Shown one piece after another: positions 23,487 through 32,394 of a DNA stretch of 64,000 nt. Source of the DNA: Solirubrobacter soli DSM 22325 (GTDB lineage Bacteria > Actinomycetota > Thermoleophilia > Solirubrobacterales > Solirubrobacteraceae); NCBI RefSeq assembly GCF_000423665.1, contig NZ_KE384074.1, positions 1 through 64,000 of the forward strand. Direction: 5' to 3'. The notes under the pieces are model-generated. The model searched no databases. It was not told the origin of the DNA and saw only the letters and a program-made list of their open reading frames with translations. Numbering within the stretch: position 1 is the stretch's first letter; each line of letters starts with the position of its first letter. The position numbers and the translations under genes are program-made.

Positions 23487-25630
23487 GAGGCCTCCTGGGC
23501 CAGTGCGTCGACGGCCACGGCGTGGGTGCCGTGGACGATCACGGGGTTCAGCTCGATCAGCGCGTAGGGCAGCTGCTGGAGCTGGAGCGCGAGCGCGATG
23601 ACGGGCTTCGGTTCGATCGGGGTGCGGAGCGTTTCGAGCGCTTCGGCGATGCGGGTCGCGTCCGCGGGGAGCGGGACGACGGCGACATCGTCGAGCCGCT
23701 CGGTGTGGACGCCGCCGGCGCCGAGAAGCAGGACGGGGACGAGGCCGTCGCGCCGGATCGCCACGAGGACCTCGGTGCCCCGCGGCGCCATCCGCTCGAC
23801 GAGGACGGTTCGGCCGAGCCGTGTTTGGGCCGCGCGGATCGCGTTCTCATCGTTCAGGTCGAGGACGACGCCGCCCTCGCGCGCCTTATGGGTGACGTTG
23901 AGGCGCTTGACGGCGACGGGGCCTTGGAGGCGGCGCCAGGTCGTGACGGCGTCGTCGGTGACCTCGCCGTCGACGATCGGGACGCCGGCGTCGCGTAGAA
24001 GGTGTTTGGCCTCGGCCTCGCCGATCAGCCGGCCGGCGTCGGTGCGGGTGTCGAGGCGGCGGGGCGCGCGGAGCGGTTGCATCGCGCGAATCCCGCTGCG
24101 CAGGCCGGCGATCGCGCCCGCGGAGACGAGCTCGGGGAGCGTCGAGGCGACCGTCACGTCGCCGGTGGCGTTCTGAACGGCGGTGAGGACGGCCGCCCAG
24201 TCCTCGGCGTCGCTGGCCGCGTCGTAGAGCACCAGCACGCGCCCGATCGCGGGGTCGTCGCTCAGTGCCTCGATGAGCTCGGTGAGCTTCTCCGGCTCAT
24301 CCCAGAGCAGCGCGGTGTAGTCGAGGGGGTTTCCCGCCGTGGCCGCCGCGGGCAGGACGGCGTCGAGGCGGGCGAGCGTCGCGGGCGCGAGGTCGGGCAG
24401 GTCGACGCCGAGCTCGGCCGCGAGGTCCGCCGCGACGGCGGAGTCGCCTCCGGAGCACGTCATGACGGCCACGCCCGTCGGCGCCGGGCCGTTGCCGGCC
24501 GCGGCCGGGTCGGCCGGCCGCGCGGCGCCGGTCGGCGCCGGGCCGTCGCCGGCACGCGTTGGGCGACGCGGCGCGGCGAGCGCCTTCGCGAGCTCCAGGA
24601 GGTCGTGCGGGTCCTCGGCCCAGGCGGCGCCCAGCTCCTCGAACAGCGCGCGGAAGACGCGCTGGTCGCCCGCGAGCGCGCCGGTGTGGGCGACCGCGGC
24701 GGCCGCGCCCGCCCGGGAGCGGCCCGCCTTCAGGACGGCGACGCGGATGTTCGCCGCGGCGGCCTTCTGCAGCGCTGCGCACCAGCGGGCGCCGTCGCCG
24801 TCGGCCTCCAGGTAGAGGGCGACCGAACGGACCCCGTCGCGCTCGCACACCGCCTCGAGGAAGTCGGTGGCGTCGAGCACGGCCTGGTTGCCGCAGGAGA
24901 TGACGGTGTGCAGCCGCAGGCCGCGGCGCGAGGCGAGCGCGTTGACCGCGACGTTGCCGGACTGCGAGATCAGCGCGACCGGGCCGGCCTCGCGGGGCTC
25001 CACCGTGTCCCCCCAGAGGGCGACGCGATCGGGGAGCGAGATGATCCCGTTCCCGTTCGGGCCGCAGACCGGGAAGCCGTCGGCCGCGGCCGCGAGCGCC
25101 GCCTGCAGCTCGTCCTCGCGCGCCTCGGCGAACCCCGCGGAGAAGACGACCGCGCCGCCGCAGCCCATGCCGCGCGCCGTGGCCACGACGTCGGGTGCGT
25201 CCGCGGCGGGGATCGCCACGACGACCGCGTCCGGCGCCTCCGGGAGGTCGAGCAACGACGGATAGGCCGCGACGCCGTGCACGTTCGGGCGGCGCGGGTT
25301 GACCGCGTAGACGCGGCCGGGGTAGCCGAGCCGCGCGAGGTTGAGCAGCGCCTCGCCGCCGTAGGACGCGGGGCGCTCCGACGCGCCGACGACGGCGATG
25401 GAGGCGGGCGCGAAGAGGCGCGAGAGGTCGCGCCGCGCGGGCGGCGCCGCGCCGTGGGCGGCCGGCGAGCCGCGGTGGGGCGGCGCGGCGGCGTCGGGCG
25501 GCGAGCCGCGGTGGGGCGGCGCGGCGGCGTCGGGCGGCGAGCCGCGGTGGGGCGGAGCGGCGGCGTCGGGCGGCGAGCCGCGGTCGGGCGGCGCGGCGGC
25601 GGGCGTCGCGGCGGCGTCGCGGGTTGCCAT
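23483..25630 (-). CDS. ADP-forming acyl-CoA synthetase (CoA-binding / ATP-grasp fusion)
   Basis: Encodes 715 residues. A Pro/Ala/His-rich head (1-67) with three 12-residue repeats precedes a CoA-binding Rossmann domain (about 70-190, SIAVVGASERPASYGGEALLNL). The succinyl-CoA-ligase-like domain (215-350) has the phospho-histidine motif AVAHTGALAG (His315). The C-terminal ATP-grasp domain (about 500-715) has GPVAVKRLNVTHKAREGGVVL and ends ALIELNPVIVH. Such enzymes interconvert acyl-CoA plus ADP plus phosphate with carboxylate, CoA and ATP. Start and stop overlap both neighbours (TGATG and ATGA), so it is fully coupled to the acyl-CoA dehydrogenase and the flavoprotein. Chain-length preference is unknown. 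The repetitive head is absent from most relatives I know. Confidence 0.88.
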   Translation of the reverse strand: MATRDAAATPAAAPPDRGSPPDAAAPPHRGSPPDAAAPPHRGSPPDAAAPPHRGSPAAHGAAPPARRDLSRLFAPASIAVVGASERPASYGGEALLNLARLGYPGRVYAVNPRRPNVHGVAAYPSLLDLPEAPDAVVVAIPAADAPDVVATARGMGCGGAVVFSAGFAEAREDELQAALAAAADGFPVCGPNGNGIISLPDRVALWGDTVEPREAGPVALISQSGNVAVNALASRRGLRLHTVISCGNQAVLDATDFLEAVCERDGVRSVALYLEADGDGARWCAALQKAAAANIRVAVLKAGRSRAGAAAAVAHTGALAGDQRVFRALFEELGAAWAEDPHDLLELAKALAAPRRPTRAGDGPAPTGAARPADPAAAGNGPAPTGVAVMTCSGGDSAVAADLAAELGVDLPDLAPATLARLDAVLPAAATAGNPLDYTALLWDEPEKLTELIEALSDDPAIGRVLVLYDAASDAEDWAAVLTAVQNATGDVTVASTLPELVSAGAIAGLRSGIRAMQPLRAPRRLDTRTDAGRLIGEAEAKHLLRDAGVPIVDGEVTDDAVTTWRRLQGPVAVKRLNVTHKAREGGVVLDLNDENAIRAAQTRLGRTVLVERMAPRGTEVLVAIRRDGLVPVLLLGAGGVHTERLDDVAVVPLPADATRIAEALETLRTPIEPKPVIALALQLQQLPYALIELNPVIVHGTHAVAVDALAQEAS
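25465..25603 (-). repeat. 36-bp tandem repeat inside the acyl-CoA synthetase gene
   Basis: Three near-identical 36-bp units (25465-25500, 25501-25536, 25537-25572) plus a diverged partial fourth encode the 12-residue unit SPPDAAAPPHRG. Unit length is a multiple of three, so copy-number change would keep the frame. Probably a disordered linker minisatellite. Confidence 0.8.
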
Positions 25631-26751
25631 CAGTGCAGCACCCGCTCGACACCGCGGCGTTCGAGGGCGCGGGCGACGATCAGCCGCTGGATCTCGCTCG
25701 TGCCCTCCCAGATGCGGTCGACGCGCAGCTCGCGCCAGAAGCGCTCGGCGACGTTGACGCGGGTGTAGCCGCGGCCGCCGAAGATCTGCAGGCAGCGGTC
25801 GGCGCAGCGGTTGGCGGCCTCGGACACGAAGAGCTTCGCCATCGACGCCTTGGCGTGGATCAGCTTCGGGTCGGCGCCCGCGTCGGCGAGCCGCGCCACT
25901 TCCAGGCCGAGGAGCCGGCCCGCGGCCGCGTCGGCGGCGGAGTCGGCCAGTGGGAACGAGACGCCCTGGTGGTCGATGATCCGCGCGCCGCCCTGCTCGC
26001 GCTCGATCGCCCACGCGGTGGTCTCCTCGAGCAGGCGGAGCATCGCGCCGCAGCCGCGGGCGGCGATCCCGAGACGCTCCTCGGCGAACCATGCGCGCTG
26101 GAGCTCGTCGCCCCCGCCGAGCCCGCCGATCACCGCGTCCTCCCCCACGACGACGCCGTCGAAGCGGATCGTCGGATGCCCGTGCGGATAGGTGTGGGTG
26201 AAGGGCGGGTCGTCGACGACGGAGATCCCCGTGAGGCCCGCCTCGACGAGGAAGAGCGTCGGCGACGGCGCCAGCGCCATGACGATGAACACCGCCGCGA
26301 CGTCGCCGTAGGTCACGAACCACTTCTCGCCGTCGATCCGCCAGCCGCCGTCCACGCGGGTCGCGGTGGTCTCGATCCCCGACGGGTCCGATCCCGCCCC
26401 CGCCTCGGTCACCGCGTACGCGTCGTGCAGCTCGCCCCGCAACGCGGGCTTGAGCCAGCGCTCGATCTGCGCAGCCGACCCATGGGCCAGCACGTTGTAC
26501 GCGGTCGGGACGTGCCACGACAACGCGTTCGTCGAGCGCCCGAACTGCTCCTCGACCTCGAACCACTCGACGTGCGACCACCCCTGACCGCCGTGCTCGC
26601 GCGAGTGCAGGCTGCCGGAGATCCCGCGCGCGAGCGCCTCCTCCTTGATCAGCGCGACGTCCTCCGGCGTGATCCGCCCGAGCTCCGCGTCGACCTCGCG
26701 CGGGATCAGGATCTCGTCCACGAACGCCTTCGCCCGCTCCGCAGCAGTCAT
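25630..26751 (-). CDS. Acyl-CoA dehydrogenase family protein
   Basis: Encodes 373 residues. Blocks expected for the FAD-dependent acyl-CoA dehydrogenases are present: YAVTEAGAGSDPSGIETTATR, WRIDGEKWFVTYGD, and the C-terminal QIFGGRGYTRVNVAERFWRE and RIWEGTSEIQR, where Glu349 is the likely catalytic base. These enzymes introduce an alpha-beta double bond into acyl-CoA thioesters, passing electrons to ETF. It heads an operon with the acyl-CoA synthetase and PYROXD2-like genes (TGATG overlap). It is divergent from a TetR gene with only 17 bp between start codons, so that regulator probably controls it. Substrate unknown. Confidence 0.9.
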   Translation of the reverse strand: MTAAERAKAFVDEILIPREVDAELGRITPEDVALIKEEALARGISGSLHSREHGGQGWSHVEWFEVEEQFGRSTNALSWHVPTAYNVLAHGSAAQIERWLKPALRGELHDAYAVTEAGAGSDPSGIETTATRVDGGWRIDGEKWFVTYGDVAAVFIVMALAPSPTLFLVEAGLTGISVVDDPPFTHTYPHGHPTIRFDGVVVGEDAVIGGLGGGDELQRAWFAEERLGIAARGCGAMLRLLEETTAWAIEREQGGARIIDHQGVSFPLADSAADAAAGRLLGLEVARLADAGADPKLIHAKASMAKLFVSEAANRCADRCLQIFGGRGYTRVNVAERFWRELRVDRIWEGTSEIQRLIVARALERRGVERVLH

Positions 26752-26768
26752 GCCTTAGGGTCCTCCTC

Positions 26769-27365
26769 GTGGAAGCCAGAGCGGCCGCGCGGGCCAGCGC
26801 CCGGGCACGAATCCTGGACGCGGCCGTGAAACTCGTCGCGCGTGAGGGCATCAACGACGTCCGCATCGCGCGCATCGCGCAGGAGGCGGGCGTCTCCCCC
26901 TCGCTGCTGCACTACCACTTCGCCACCCGCGACGCCTTGTTGGCGGAGGCGCTCGAGCACTCCTACGAGCTCGCCGGCACGATCCGCATCGGCCCGGACG
27001 ACGAGCCCGCGCCCGCCGCGGCGCGCCTCCAGAGCATGATCGATCAGTGCCTGCCCGCCGAGGGCTCGCTGCGCGACGACTGGCTGCTGTGGGTCGAGCT
27101 GTGGCTGCACGCCGCACGCCGCCCCGAACTGCGTCCCACCGCGGCGCGTCTGTACGCGCGCATGCACCAGTGGTTCGGGGAGACGATCGCGGAGGGCGTC
27201 GAGTCCGGCGAGTTCACCGTGGCCGACCCGGGTCGGACGATCGACCGCCTGCTGGCGCTGATCGACGGCTACGGCATCCGGGCGCTGACGGACGACCCGG
27301 CGATGCCGATCGAGCGCGCGCGGGAAGAGATCTGGGACGCCGTCAGTCACGAGCTGGGGCTCTGA
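26769..27365 (+). CDS. TetR-family repressor of the acyl-CoA dehydrogenase operon
   Basis: Encodes 198 residues from GTG at 26769. The TetR helix-turn-helix occupies about 17-62 (ILDAAVKLVAREGINDVRIARIA, then VSPSLLHYHFATRDALL), followed by a helical ligand domain with DDWLLWVELWLHAARRPELR, typical of BetI-like members. Divergent transcription from the acyl-CoA dehydrogenase gene suggests it represses that operon and itself, probably sensing a pathway acyl-CoA or amine. The 17-bp gap leaves no room for conventional promoters outside the coding starts, so one or both mRNAs may be leaderless. Its end overlaps the convergent TetR-thioesterase gene by 23 bp. Confidence 0.9.
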   Translation: MEARAAARASARARILDAAVKLVAREGINDVRIARIAQEAGVSPSLLHYHFATRDALLAEALEHSYELAGTIRIGPDDEPAPAAARLQSMIDQCLPAEGSLRDDWLLWVELWLHAARRPELRPTAARLYARMHQWFGETIAEGVESGEFTVADPGRTIDRLLALIDGYGIRALTDDPAMPIERAREEIWDAVSHELGL

Positions 27366-28299
27366 GCGCGTCGCGTTCGGCCGGCTTGAGCGCGCGGCCC
27401 GGGACCTCCAGCGTCGTCGCGGCCTCGACCGCGACGCCTTCGCCGTCCGCCACCGTCTCGCGGGTGCGGAACGACGCGCGGCCGACGGCGTCCAGCGTGC
27501 AGGTCACCGTGACCGGCTTGCGGCCGAGCGGCCGGCGGTAGCCGACCGCGACGTGCGTGACGACCGCGTCCGGCAGGCGCGGGCCCAGCCAGGCCGCTCG
27601 CGCCTCCTCCAGGAACGTGAAGAGCACCGCGGGGTCGACGTGGCCGGCCGCGTCGAGGTCGCGGGCGCGGACCTCGATACGCACGCGATGGACGGACGCC
27701 GACTCGACCACGACCGGCGCCGGCGGCGAGGGCAGCGTCACGCCCAGCTCGAGCTCGGCCACCCGCCGTGCCCACGAAGCGGCGCGGCCCGGCGGGACGT
27801 CCTCGCCGTGGACGGTCGTGTGCAGGCCGATGCCGTCGATCACGGCGACCAGCCGCGCGGCGGTGTCCTGGACGTCCTCGCACGCCCAGCACCCCTGGCG
27901 GACGCCGTCCTCCAACACTTCGGCGAGCACCGCGCGCCAGCCGACGTCGAAGCGCCCCAGCGTGTCCCGCACCAACGGCGAATGCACCGACTCGCCCCAC
28001 GCGTCCACCCACAGCCGCCAGGAGTCGGCGTCCGCCCACTCGGACTGGTCCAAGTACGCCGCGAGGCGCTCGGGCGGGTCCTCGAAGCGGCGCGAGATCG
28101 CCTCCAGCGACGCGAGATCCTCCCGCGCGGCAGCCGCGAACGCCTCCGCGACGACCTCGTCCTTGGACCCGAAGTGGTAGTTGAGCAACCCGAGCGACGC
28201 GCCCGCCTCGCGGGTGATCTCCCCCACCGTCGCCGCGGCGAAGCCGTCGCGGCCGATCACCCGGCGGGCCGCGGTCACCAACTCCTCGCGCCGCCTCAT
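27343..28299 (-). CDS. TetR repressor fused to a hotdog (4HBT) thioesterase
   Basis: Encodes 318 residues from the ATG at 28299 that overlaps the potA-like stop (ATGA). Residues 1-55 are a TetR HTH (ARRVIGRDGFAAATVGEITREAG, then LGLLNYHFGSKDEVV), and to about 190 a BetI-like helical core. Residues about 205-310 are a separate hotdog domain of the YbgC/FadM acyl-CoA thioesterase type, with RARDLDAAGHVDPAVLFTFLEEAR holding the catalytic-type Asp; the usual following Asn-Asn is Asp-Pro here. A single protein thus carries DNA-binding and acyl-CoA-binding parts. I infer a repressor that senses, and may hydrolyse, a pathway acyl-CoA. It is the last gene of the transporter operon. Confidence 0.87.
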   Translation of the reverse strand: MRRREELVTAARRVIGRDGFAAATVGEITREAGASLGLLNYHFGSKDEVVAEAFAAAAREDLASLEAISRRFEDPPERLAAYLDQSEWADADSWRLWVDAWGESVHSPLVRDTLGRFDVGWRAVLAEVLEDGVRQGCWACEDVQDTAARLVAVIDGIGLHTTVHGEDVPPGRAASWARRVAELELGVTLPSPPAPVVVESASVHRVRIEVRARDLDAAGHVDPAVLFTFLEEARAAWLGPRLPDAVVTHVAVGYRRPLGRKPVTVTCTLDAVGRASFRTRETVADGEGVAVEAATTLEVPGRALKPAERDALRAPARD

Positions 28300-29348
28300 G
28301 GCTCCAGGACCCGCAGGCACTCCGCCGGGAGGTGCACGCTCACCGGGTCGCCGGAGGCGTGCTCGACGAGGGTGCCGTCATTGGGGACGTCGCACCGCAC
28401 CAAGGCGCCCGAAGCCAGCCGCACCCGCACGTCCTGGTGGAAGCCCAGGTAGACGACCGCCTCCACCATGCCCGGAAGCCGGTTCTCGCCGCCGGACCCG
28501 TGCGGCTCGAGCCGCACCCGCTCCGGCCGGATCATCGCCAGCGCGTCGCCGGTCTGTCCGTTGACGTTCGCGCGCAGCGAGAACTCGCCCACGCGCAAGC
28601 CACCCTCGGAGACGACCGCGGGGATCAGGTTCGACGCGCCGAGGAAGTTCGCCACGAACGCGGTCCGCGGCTCCTCGTAGAGCACCCGCGGCTCGTCGCA
28701 CTGCTCGACCCGCCCGTTGCGCATGACCGCGACGCGGTCGCTCATCGTCAGCGCCTCGTCCTGGTCGTGGGTGACGTAGACGAACGTGATCCCGAGCGTC
28801 TCCTGGATGCGCTTGAGCTCGACCTGCAGGTCGACCCGCAGCCGCGCGTCCAACGCGCCCAACGGCTCGTCCAACAGCAGGACCGGCGGGGCGAGCACGA
28901 TCGCCCGCGCCAACGCCACTCGCTGCTGCTGGCCACCGGACAGCTGACCCGGACGCCGCTCCCCCAAGGCGCCCAGCTGCACCATCTCCATCGCCTCGCC
29001 GACCCGCCGCGCCATGTCCGCCTTCGAGCACTTCTGATAGCGCAGCCCGAACGCCACGTTCTGCGCGACCGTCATGTGCGGGAACAGGGCGTAGGACTGG
29101 AAGACCGTGTTGACCGGCCGCTTGTGCGGCGGCTTGTCCGCCATGTCGACCCCGTCGAGCTTGATCGCCCCGGAGTCCAGCTTCTCGAACCCCGCGATCA
29201 GCCGCAGGGTCGACGTCTTCCCGCACCCCGACGGGCCGAGCATCGTGAAGAACTCGCCGCCCGGCATGTGCAGGTCGATGCCGTCGACCGCCACGACGTC
29301 GCCGTAGCGCTTGGTCAGCTGGTCGAGGTCGATCTGGCCCCGGGTCAT
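28296..29348 (-). CDS. potA: Polyamine-type ABC importer ATPase (PotA-like)
   Basis: Encodes 350 residues from the ATG at 29348 that overlaps the permease stop (ATGA). The Walker A is GPSGCGKT (38-45), the signature LSGGQQQR, the Walker B LLLDEPLGALD, and the switch His is in VTHDQDEA. A C-terminal TOBE-like domain (about 275-345) follows, as in PotA and other MOI/Pot family ATPases. It energises the import complex with the two permeases and lipoprotein upstream. The Pot family takes up spermidine, putrescine or related cations; exact substrate uncertain. Confidence 0.92.
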   Translation of the reverse strand: MTRGQIDLDQLTKRYGDVVAVDGIDLHMPGGEFFTMLGPSGCGKTSTLRLIAGFEKLDSGAIKLDGVDMADKPPHKRPVNTVFQSYALFPHMTVAQNVAFGLRYQKCSKADMARRVGEAMEMVQLGALGERRPGQLSGGQQQRVALARAIVLAPPVLLLDEPLGALDARLRVDLQVELKRIQETLGITFVYVTHDQDEALTMSDRVAVMRNGRVEQCDEPRVLYEEPRTAFVANFLGASNLIPAVVSEGGLRVGEFSLRANVNGQTGDALAMIRPERVRLEPHGSGGENRLPGMVEAVVYLGFHQDVRVRLASGALVRCDVPNDGTLVEHASGDPVSVHLPAECLRVLEP

Positions 29349-30187
29349 TGGGCCGTTCCCGCCGCGAACGTGCTCACCGACGCCTCCTGACCGCGCGCGA
29401 AGCGCTTGAACACCAACCACGCCAGCGTCAGCGCCAGCAGCGAGAGCACGAGCATCACCGTCGCCAGCGCGTTCAAGGCGGGCGTGGGCGCGGCGCGCGC
29501 CGTGGCGTAGATCCGCATCGGCACCGTGGTCGTGTCGGCGCCCGAGGCCATGTACTGCGCGACCACGAAGTCATCGATCGAGAGCGCGAACGTGCTCAGC
29601 ATCGCCGCCGCGATCGCCGGCGCCAGCAGCGGGAGCAGCACGCGCCGCAGCACCTCCCGCTGCGGCGCCCCGAGATCGGCCGCGGCCTCCTCGACGTCGT
29701 TGCCGATCATCACCAGCCGCCCGCGCACGATCAGCACGACCCACGAAAGCGAGAACGTCACGTGCCCGATCACCTGCGCGGTCGTGCCCAGGCCGATGAA
29801 GCCGAACGCGGAGGTGAACAGCAGGAACAGGCCGACGGCGAACACCAGCTCGGGCGTGACCAGCGGCAGCAGCATCAGGATGTTCGAGACCCCCGAGCCG
29901 CGCCCGCGCCACCGCTGCAGGCCGATCGCCAGCGCGGTGCCCAGCGGTGTGGCGATCAGCATCGCCAGGCCCGCGAGCACGAGCGAGTGCTGCAGCGCGG
30001 CCCACAGCGTCGGGTCGTTGCGCACGCTCAGCGTCGGATCCGTCCAGAACCACCGCAGCGAGAACCCCTGCGACGACGTCCGCGAGCGGCCCTCGTTGAA
30101 CGCGAACCTGATCGCCAGCAGCACGGGCAGGAGCGACCATGCCACATAGATCCACGTCACCGCCGGGAGCACGCGGATCCGCCTCAT
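29345..30187 (-). CDS. potC: ABC importer permease (PotC-like)
   Basis: Encodes 280 residues with about six transmembrane helices. The EAA loop that docks to the ATPase is EEAAADLGAPQREVLRRVLLPLLAPAI. The C-terminal part FALSIDDFVVAQYMASGADTTTVPMRIY is very typical of PotC. The ATG overlaps the PotB-like stop (ATGA), and its own stop overlaps potA. It forms the inner-membrane channel with the preceding permease. Confidence 0.92.
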   Translation of the reverse strand: MRRIRVLPAVTWIYVAWSLLPVLLAIRFAFNEGRSRTSSQGFSLRWFWTDPTLSVRNDPTLWAALQHSLVLAGLAMLIATPLGTALAIGLQRWRGRGSGVSNILMLLPLVTPELVFAVGLFLLFTSAFGFIGLGTTAQVIGHVTFSLSWVVLIVRGRLVMIGNDVEEAAADLGAPQREVLRRVLLPLLAPAIAAAMLSTFALSIDDFVVAQYMASGADTTTVPMRIYATARAAPTPALNALATVMLVLSLLALTLAWLVFKRFARGQEASVSTFAAGTAQ

Positions 30188-31077
30188 TGCTCGCTCCGCA
30201 GGACTCGCAGGTAATAGACCATGAAGACGAGGAGGAACGCGCTCAACAGCAGCGTCAAAGCAGCGCCGAGCGCCTTGTCCGGCCCGCCCTGGACGTAGTT
30301 GTTGATCGTGTTGCCGAGCAGCGCGGTCTTCGGCGAGCCCGACATCAGGTCCGGCGTGTAATAGTCGCCGAACATCGGCAGCGCGATCAGCACGATCCCG
30401 CCCAGCGTCCCCGCCTTGCTGAGCGGGAGCACGACGCGCCGGAACGCCGAGGCCGGCGGCGCGCCCAGGTCGCGCGCGGCCTCGATCAGCCGCTGGTCGA
30501 TCCGATCCAGCGAGGCGTACAGCGGCAGGATCAGGTAGGGCACGTAGCCGTAGACGAGCCCGAGGATCACCGCGATCGGTTGCCCGCCGAGCCAGTCGTT
30601 GCCATCCAAGAGCCCAAGCGCCGAGAACACGCGGTCGATCGACAGCGCGTTGAGCACGTCCGCCGCGTACCCGCCGGTCGCCAGCAGGTTCGTCCACGCG
30701 AACATCCGCATCAGGTACGAGATCCAGAACGGCGCGACCAGCAGGACGAGCAGGAGCGCCTTCGTCTTGCCGTGCGCCTGCCGCGAGACGTAGTAGGCGA
30801 CCGGGTAGCCGATCGCCAGCGACAGGAGCACCGCGACGACGACGTAGACGATCGTGCGGACGAACACGCCCCACGTCCGCCCGCCCGGCACGACGTCGGT
30901 GATCGCCTGCCAGATGTAGCCGACGTTCCAGTCGAGCGGGTTCCAGTGCGGGACCGGCTCGTAGAGGTCGGTGATGTTCCCGAACCCGACCGCGACGATC
31001 GCGTAGAACGCCACGAGGAAGAACGCGGCGAGCCACGCCATCCCCGGCACTGTCAAGAAGCCCCAGGCGCGCTTCAT
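30184..31077 (-). CDS. potB: ABC importer permease (PotB-like)
   Basis: Encodes 297 residues with six helices. The EAA loop is EAARDLGAPPASAFRRVVLPLSKAG, and FWISYLMRMFAWTNLLATGG matches the PotB family. It starts 1 bp after the lipoprotein gene's stop. The order lipoprotein, B, C, A is a rearrangement of the Escherichia coli potABCD order but the same component set. Confidence 0.92.
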   Translation of the reverse strand: MKRAWGFLTVPGMAWLAAFFLVAFYAIVAVGFGNITDLYEPVPHWNPLDWNVGYIWQAITDVVPGGRTWGVFVRTIVYVVVAVLLSLAIGYPVAYYVSRQAHGKTKALLLVLLVAPFWISYLMRMFAWTNLLATGGYAADVLNALSIDRVFSALGLLDGNDWLGGQPIAVILGLVYGYVPYLILPLYASLDRIDQRLIEAARDLGAPPASAFRRVVLPLSKAGTLGGIVLIALPMFGDYYTPDLMSGSPKTALLGNTINNYVQGGPDKALGAALTLLLSAFLLVFMVYYLRVLRSEQ

Positions 31078-31078
31078 C

Positions 31079-32356
31079 TCATCCGTTGCGGAACGCGTCC
31101 CAGTTCTGGTCCCAGGCGCGTCGGCCCGCGGCCGTCAGGGCGAGGTAGGCGTTGCCGTTCGCGTACTCCTCCCGCGTGACGACGCAGTTCGAGAGGTTCT
31201 GCGGCAGCAACTGCTGTTCGAACAGCGCCTGCGCGTCGATCTTGGTGATCGGCGGCTGGTAGCCCACGTACCCCGTGAAGTTCTCCAGCGCGTTCTTCGG
31301 GTCGAGCATGTAGTTCATGAACCGGTGCGCCATCACCGGCTTCTCGGCCTCGGCGCCGACGCAGATGCAGTCGTTGAACACCGGCCCGCCTGACGACGGG
31401 GTCCAGTAGGAGAGGACCTCCCCGGTGGTTCCCTCGGGCAGGTACGAGATGACGGCGTTGAGCATGTCGCCCGACCAGACCTGGTTGAGCCACATGCGCC
31501 CGGCGGGGAGCGTCTCGTAGCCGGTGATCGTCACCTTCACGCGCGCGATCTCGTTGAGCTCCTTCAGATCCTCGGACGCGCGCTTGAGCAGCACCGGGTT
31601 CTCGGTGTTGAGGTCGGTCACGCCGCGGTACATCAGCGCCATCCCGATGCCCTCGCGCGAGTCGTCGAGCACCCCCACGCGCCCGCGGTACGGCTCCGAC
31701 TTCCAGAACGATTCCCAGCCGAGCTCGGCCGGGTCGAACGCCTTGATCTCGTCGTTGCGCCAGCCGATCCCGGTCGTGTACAGCGTGTACGGCACCGAGT
31801 AGCGCGGGCCGAGGTCGTAGAACGGGTCCTGCAGCTCGGGCCAGACCTCGGTCTTCAGGTTCGGGACGAGGTCGAGATTGAGCGGCTGGACCAGCTTGCG
31901 GCCGACGAGCCGCGAGAGGTGGTCGGGCGCGGTGAAGATGACGTCGAAGCGCAGCCGCCCGGTCGAGAGCTTGGTGAACGCCTCGTCGAGCGAGTTGAAC
32001 GTGGTCACCCGCACCGACACGTTCTCCTGCTTGCCGAAGGCCTTGATGACCTCCGGGTTCAGGTAGTCGGCGTAGTTGTAGATCTGCAGCTCGCCGCCGG
32101 ACTCGGGCTTGGTCGCCTCCACCGGCTCGCCGACCTTCGGCAGCGTGACCGGATAGTCGCGGCGCGAGAGCGGGATGCCCGCGGCGTCGACCGGCCCGCC
32201 GGCGGTGGGATCGCCCATGATCCCGTTGCCGGACGACCCCTCGGCGGTGGCGACGGGCGTCGTGGTGTTCTCGCACCCCGTCAGGCTCGCCCCGGCCAGC
32301 AACGCTCCGGCGCCCGCGAGCAGTCCCCTCCTCGACAGTCCTGAAGGCTCGTTCAA
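31079..32356 (-). CDS. potD: Periplasmic-type binding lipoprotein for a polyamine-like substrate (PotD-like)
   Basis: Encodes 425 residues. The N-terminus combines SRRGLLAGAGALLAGASLTGC, a twin-arginine-like n-region with a lipobox cysteine at 28, so it should be a lipid-anchored exported binding protein. The mature part begins a PotD/PotF fold (ELQIYNYADYLNPEVIKAFGKQ, then FDVIFTAPDHLSRLVGRKLVQPLN, then FEDPF-like and SYWTPSSGGPVFND segments). The annotated start is TTG at 32356, close behind GAGGAG; a downstream start is possible. It is the first gene of the transporter set, with a good promoter directly upstream (32366-32394), although the Rieske operon could also read through. Confidence 0.9.
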   Translation of the reverse strand: MNEPSGLSRRGLLAGAGALLAGASLTGCENTTTPVATAEGSSGNGIMGDPTAGGPVDAAGIPLSRRDYPVTLPKVGEPVEATKPESGGELQIYNYADYLNPEVIKAFGKQENVSVRVTTFNSLDEAFTKLSTGRLRFDVIFTAPDHLSRLVGRKLVQPLNLDLVPNLKTEVWPELQDPFYDLGPRYSVPYTLYTTGIGWRNDEIKAFDPAELGWESFWKSEPYRGRVGVLDDSREGIGMALMYRGVTDLNTENPVLLKRASEDLKELNEIARVKVTITGYETLPAGRMWLNQVWSGDMLNAVISYLPEGTTGEVLSYWTPSSGGPVFNDCICVGAEAEKPVMAHRFMNYMLDPKNALENFTGYVGYQPPITKIDAQALFEQQLLPQNLSNCVVTREEYANGNAYLALTAAGRRAWDQNWDAFRNG

Positions 32357-32365
32357 GACTCCTCG

Positions 32366-32394
32366 ATCCTGACTGTTTGTGACTATCGTGTCAA
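32366..32394 (-). promoter_or_regulatory. Promoter of the pot-like importer genes
   Basis: On the minus strand, a perfect -35 TTGACA (32394-32389) and a CAGGAT -10 (32371-32366) are separated by 17 bp. The -35 overlaps the stop codon of the upstream flavoprotein gene. Transcription would start about 3-5 nt before the TTG start at 32356, giving an almost leaderless mRNA. Confidence 0.6.

Noticed and set aside
25465..25603. Regular repeats resembling a CRISPR array
   Set aside because: Units are contiguous without spacers, lie within a coding frame, and no cas genes are present.
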